From the NCBI GenBank assembly GCA_943908475.1, contig CALTTG010000004.1:1-64000 (forward strand): a stretch of 64,000 bases of DNA, given 5' to 3'. Position 1 is the first letter of the stretch. Each line of letters starts with the position of its first letter. This document shows positions 61,191-64,000 of the stretch, one piece after another. The stretch comes from an uncultured Burkholderiales bacterium (lineage in GTDB: Bacteria; Pseudomonadota; Gammaproteobacteria; Burkholderiales; Burkholderiaceae_C). The position numbers were made by a program, and so were the translations under genes. The notes beneath the pieces are model-generated. The model saw only the letters and a list, made by a program, of their open reading frames with translations, was not told where the DNA came from and searched no databases.

Positions 61191-62474
61191 TCACCTCTCC
61201 GTGAAGGCCTCCTTGGATTTCATGAGAGGCCTGAGCACGTATCCGAGCACCGTCTGTTCGCCGGTGCGCATTTCCGCGGTCCCTGTCATGCCCGGGATGA
61301 CTGGCAGTGGCTGACCGGCCTGCTTGAGTGTCGAGACTTCCGCACGGATCAGCGCACGGTAGTAACTGTTGTCCTGATTGGCCGACTTTGGTTCGTCAGT
61401 AAGCGCGTCTGGACTGAGGTAATCAATTCGACCCTTCAGTCCGCCATAGGTGTAAAAGTCATACGCACTGAGCTTGACTTGAACCGGCAAACCCAGGCGC
61501 ACAAAGCCAATGTCGGCCGGTTTCACCCGGGCTTCGATCAACACCTGCTGGCTGACCGGCACGATCTCCATGATCGCGGCCCCCGGCTGCACCACCCCGC
61601 CCACGGTGGCCAGGCGAATGTTTTTCACCAGCCCTCTGATCGGTGACTTGATCACCGTGCGCGACAGCACATCCTGCTTGACCACCAGCTGCTCTTGCAG
61701 TTGGGCCATCTCGGTCTGCACCCTCACCAACTCGCTGCTGGCCTCTTGGCGAAAGCGATTGATCCGGTCTTGCACCTGCAGCACCAACTCATTGGCCTGC
61801 CGCCGCAACCGCATCACCTCCACATTCGACAACACGCCCTTGTCGGCCATGCGCTCGGACATCGCCACCTCGCGCATCAGCAAGCCCAGGCTGTGCCGGT
61901 TCACGGCCACCGCTTCGTTGAGCGACTGCTTGCGGGCGTTGAAGGCATCGGTCTCGCCCTGCACCAACGCGGGTTGGGCCACCACCTCGGGCGGGAAATT
62001 CAAAGGCTGCCCAGTGGCCTCGGCGGTCAGGCGCGCAATCGCAGCCTTGAGCGCCAACTCCTTGGCCTGCCCCTCGTTTTGAACCGCCTCCACCCGCGTG
62101 GGGTCCAGGCGGACCAAGGTCTGCCCCTGCTCGACCAGCATGCCTTCCTTGACCTGCACGCTCCGCAAGATGCCGCCTTCCAGGCTGGAAATCACCTGCT
62201 CGCGACCATCCGGAATCACCTTGGCATCGGCCCGCGTGATCTGATCGACCTTGGCTTGCTGGGCCCATACCACCGTGAAGCCCACCACCGCGGCCATCAA
62301 CCAAATGGCCATCGAGGCCCCAGGGGTGCCCTCGCTGACCTGTGCCGCCTTGACGCCCTCCAGGAAGCGCTCGTCGCCCGGCATCAGTCGTTCGCGACGC
62401 GTTGCTGTCGCCTCACGCCCCGCCCAGGGCCAGCGCAACGAGGGCCATCGCAGGCTGAGTTTGCCCAGGCTCAT
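61191..62474 (-). CDS. HlyD-family type I secretion adaptor (LapC-like)
   Basis: Membrane-fusion protein of 427 residues. One N-terminal membrane helix (MAIWLMAAVVGFTVVWAQ, residues about 53-72), lipoyl half (VISSLEGGILRSVQVKEGML), long coiled-coil hairpin (about 110-280), second half (VIKSPIRGLVKNIRLATVGG) and the HlyD-family C-terminal segment KVKLSAYDFYTYGGLKGRID ... LPVIPGMTGTAEMRTGEQTV, which is diagnostic for type I secretion adaptors. The start overlaps the ABC transporter stop by 4 bases, so the genes are coupled. Confidence 0.95.
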   Translation of the reverse strand: MSLGKLSLRWPSLRWPWAGREATATRRERLMPGDERFLEGVKAAQVSEGTPGASMAIWLMAAVVGFTVVWAQQAKVDQITRADAKVIPDGREQVISSLEGGILRSVQVKEGMLVEQGQTLVRLDPTRVEAVQNEGQAKELALKAAIARLTAEATGQPLNFPPEVVAQPALVQGETDAFNARKQSLNEAVAVNRHSLGLLMREVAMSERMADKGVLSNVEVMRLRRQANELVLQVQDRINRFRQEASSELVRVQTEMAQLQEQLVVKQDVLSRTVIKSPIRGLVKNIRLATVGGVVQPGAAIMEIVPVSQQVLIEARVKPADIGFVRLGLPVQVKLSAYDFYTYGGLKGRIDYLSPDALTDEPKSANQDNSYYRALIRAEVSTLKQAGQPLPVIPGMTGTAEMRTGEQTVLGYVLRPLMKSKEAFTER

Positions 62475-64000
62475 TCGGCCACCTCCGAGGGCGGCATCGA
62501 CAAGTCAGGCACCCCATCGGGCAACACCCGACGGTCAGGCGGCGGCACATACGGGTTGGCCACCGAGGGCTCTGCAGGTGGGCTGGGTGTGGCTGGCGCA
62601 GGGGCGGCTGAGGCCACGGGGGCCGCAACCGTCGGTGCCGGCACGGCTGCCGTGAGCGTGGGCGCGGCCGCCGCCAGATTGGGTGGGGGCACGTGGGAGT
62701 GGCTCGCCGCCATCGGCATGGCGGCTTGCGGCACCATGGGCTCGGGCATGCGCGGCTGGGCGCCCGGCACGGCCGGCATGGCCCCCGTCTGCATGCCAGG
62801 CGGCCGCCCCCCCGCCAAAGCGGCCATCACCTGTCCCTTGGGGCCAAATGCGATCAAACGACCGGCTTCCACCACGGCCACAAGGTCCACCACCTCGAGA
62901 ATGGCCGGTCGGTGGGTCACCACCACCAGGGTCTTGCCATCGGCCACCCCTTTGAGGTGTTTGACAAACATCGCCTCGGCCTGGGCATCCATCGCACTGG
63001 TGGGCTCGTCGAGCAACAGCACTTGTGGCCGAGTGATCAGGCAACGGGCCAACGCCACCAGTTGACGCTGCCCGCCGGACAGCAAACCACCGCCCTCGCC
63101 CACCGGCATGTCCAGCCCCATGGGGTGCGCGGCAGCCACCTTGTCCAAGCCCGTCAGCTGCAAAATCGGCACCAGCGCCCGCACATCGGCATGGGCACGA
63201 CCCAGCAAAATGTTGTCTCGCAAGGTGCCCGCAAACAAGCGAGGCTCTTGCGACATGAAGCCCACATGCGAACGGAAGTCGACCGGGTCGATCTGTCGCA
63301 GGTCGATGCCATCGACCTCCACCATGCCCTCGGTCGGCTGATACAGCCCCCCGAGCATGCGAAGAATGGTCGACTTGCCACTGCCCATCTTGCCCAGCAC
63401 CGCCACCCGCTGGCCCGGCTGAATCACGAGGTTGATGTCTTTGAGCACGGTGGGCGAGTGCTCGGCGCCTTGGTTCGGGTAGGAAAAGCTCACCTCACGC
63501 AGCGCCAGTTGCCCCCGAATGCGTGGGCGCGGCAGGTACTTGCGATCCGGCTGACGGTCCAGGGGCAACTTCATGATGCGATCGAGCATGCGCAAGGCGG
63601 CCTTTGCGCCTTGGTAGCGGGTGGCCAGGCTGACCACGCTGCTCAACGGGGCCACAGCACGCCCCGCAAACATCACCGCGCCAATCAGGGCCCCCCCGGA
63701 AATCAAGCCGTCATGGATCAGGTGCACCCCCCACACGAGCATGATCACCGTCACCAACTGCTGCGCCACGCCCGCAAAGTTGTTCACCCAGCTCGACAAG
63801 GCGCGCGTGCGCAAGGAAGAAGCCGCCTGGGCCGCATTCGATTCTTCATAACGTTGCAGGAAGTGGGCCTGGGCGCCTGCGGCACGGATGTCTTCCAGCC
63901 CTTCCATCGCCTCCACCAACACCCCCTGCAAGTGCGTGTTCTGTTTGAGGTTCGCATTGGTCAGGCGCGCCAGCACTTTCTGCGCCGCCCACGACAGGCC
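62471..64000 (-). CDS. Type I secretion ABC transporter (LapB-like), 5' end beyond window, Pro/Ala-rich tail
   Basis: At least 510 residues of a permease-ATPase fusion; the N-terminus lies beyond base 64000, so it is unknown whether a C39-type domain is present. Visible parts: the last membrane helices (QLVTVIMLVWGVHLIHDGLI), SSVVSLATRYQGAKAALRML, and a full nucleotide-binding domain with Walker A AVLGKMGSGKSTILRMLGGL, Q loop FMSQEPRLFAGTLRDNILLG, signature LLSGGQRQLVALARCLI and Walker B VLLLDEPTSAMD, then H loop VVVTHRPAIL. After the ATPase comes an unusual tail of about 120 residues dominated by Pro, Ala and Met (e.g. MPAVPGAQPRMPEPMVPQAA) ending LPDGVPDLSMPPSEVAE. It is the energising component of the adjacent HlyD/TolC set and the most likely exporter of the giant repeat protein. 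Confidence 0.93.
   Translation of the reverse strand, partial: GLSWAAQKVLARLTNANLKQNTHLQGVLVEAMEGLEDIRAAGAQAHFLQRYEESNAAQAASSLRTRALSSWVNNFAGVAQQLVTVIMLVWGVHLIHDGLISGGALIGAVMFAGRAVAPLSSVVSLATRYQGAKAALRMLDRIMKLPLDRQPDRKYLPRPRIRGQLALREVSFSYPNQGAEHSPTVLKDINLVIQPGQRVAVLGKMGSGKSTILRMLGGLYQPTEGMVEVDGIDLRQIDPVDFRSHVGFMSQEPRLFAGTLRDNILLGRAHADVRALVPILQLTGLDKVAAAHPMGLDMPVGEGGGLLSGGQRQLVALARCLITRPQVLLLDEPTSAMDAQAEAMFVKHLKGVADGKTLVVVTHRPAILEVVDLVAVVEAGRLIAFGPKGQVMAALAGGRPPGMQTGAMPAVPGAQPRMPEPMVPQAAMPMAASHSHVPPPNLAAAAPTLTAAVPAPTVAAPVASAAPAPATPSPPAEPSVANPYVPPPDRRVLPDGVPDLSMPPSEVAE

Overview
The window is high-GC DNA from a motile Gram-negative bacterium. The protein sequences, the gene mix (urease with UreE/UreJ, QseBC-like pairs, DUF1415, DUF2459, PAS-type chemoreceptor) and a mini H-NS protein fit the Betaproteobacteria, order Burkholderiales (Comamonadaceae-like). 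This is inferred from protein character only; there is no rRNA in the window. Coding density is high except in a degraded mobile-element patch at about 23.7-26.9 kb.

Layout. 0-4.6 kb (minus): a LuxR-type response regulator (runs off the left edge) and an unusual hybrid histidine kinase whose sensor half is a complete NCS1-type permease. 4.6-9.8 kb (plus): urease operon ureA-ureJ-ureB-ureC-ureE-ureF-ureG, divergent from the kinase and lacking ureD, which sits alone at 32.8 kb. 9.8-14.6 kb (minus): QseBC-like two-component pair, LTA-synthase/phosphoglycerol-transferase-like sulfatase, cytochrome b561, PepSY protein. 14.65 kb: tRNA-Arg(CCT). 14.7-20.1 kb: a membrane-anchored unknown, a short H-NS-like protein, a PAS chemoreceptor with a candidate sigma-28 promoter, a phosphoesterase and a Ser/Thr kinase fused to a universal-stress-protein domain. 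20.1-23.6 kb (minus): parC and two small genes. 23.7-26.9 kb: broken PDG-repeat gene, IS3, IS30 and IS5 remnants, and an AT-richer SGNH-hydrolase gene. 26.9-33.6 kb: a microcin-like double-glycine leader peptide, psd, TetR plus ene-reductase, MAPEG, SDR, DUF1415, MOSC, ureD.

33.6-42.7 kb holds the most unusual cluster: diguanylate cyclase, periplasmic adaptor, a short SecA-like ATPase, a PqqD-like/M50-protease/HlyD fusion, a GAF-HlyD fusion and a divergent LuxR-type regulator. It looks like a dedicated envelope export machine. 42.8-49.5 kb is ordinary metabolism (AraC regulator, nitronate monooxygenase, acyl-CoA dehydrogenase, etfBA, murI). 49.7-57.7 kb is one giant gene (about 2,657 residues) made of roughly 300 octapeptide repeats ending in a calcium-binding-type domain. 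It is followed by a methyltransferase, a glycosyltransferase and a LapEBC-like type I secretion set (TolC, HlyD, ABC transporter, the last partial at the right edge).

Working model (inference): the giant repeat protein is a surface or extracellular protein, possibly modified by the adjacent transferases, exported by the adjacent type I system and/or by the SecA/M50/HlyD machine 7 kb away. A sigma-28-like promoter in front of it may tie it to the motility regulon.
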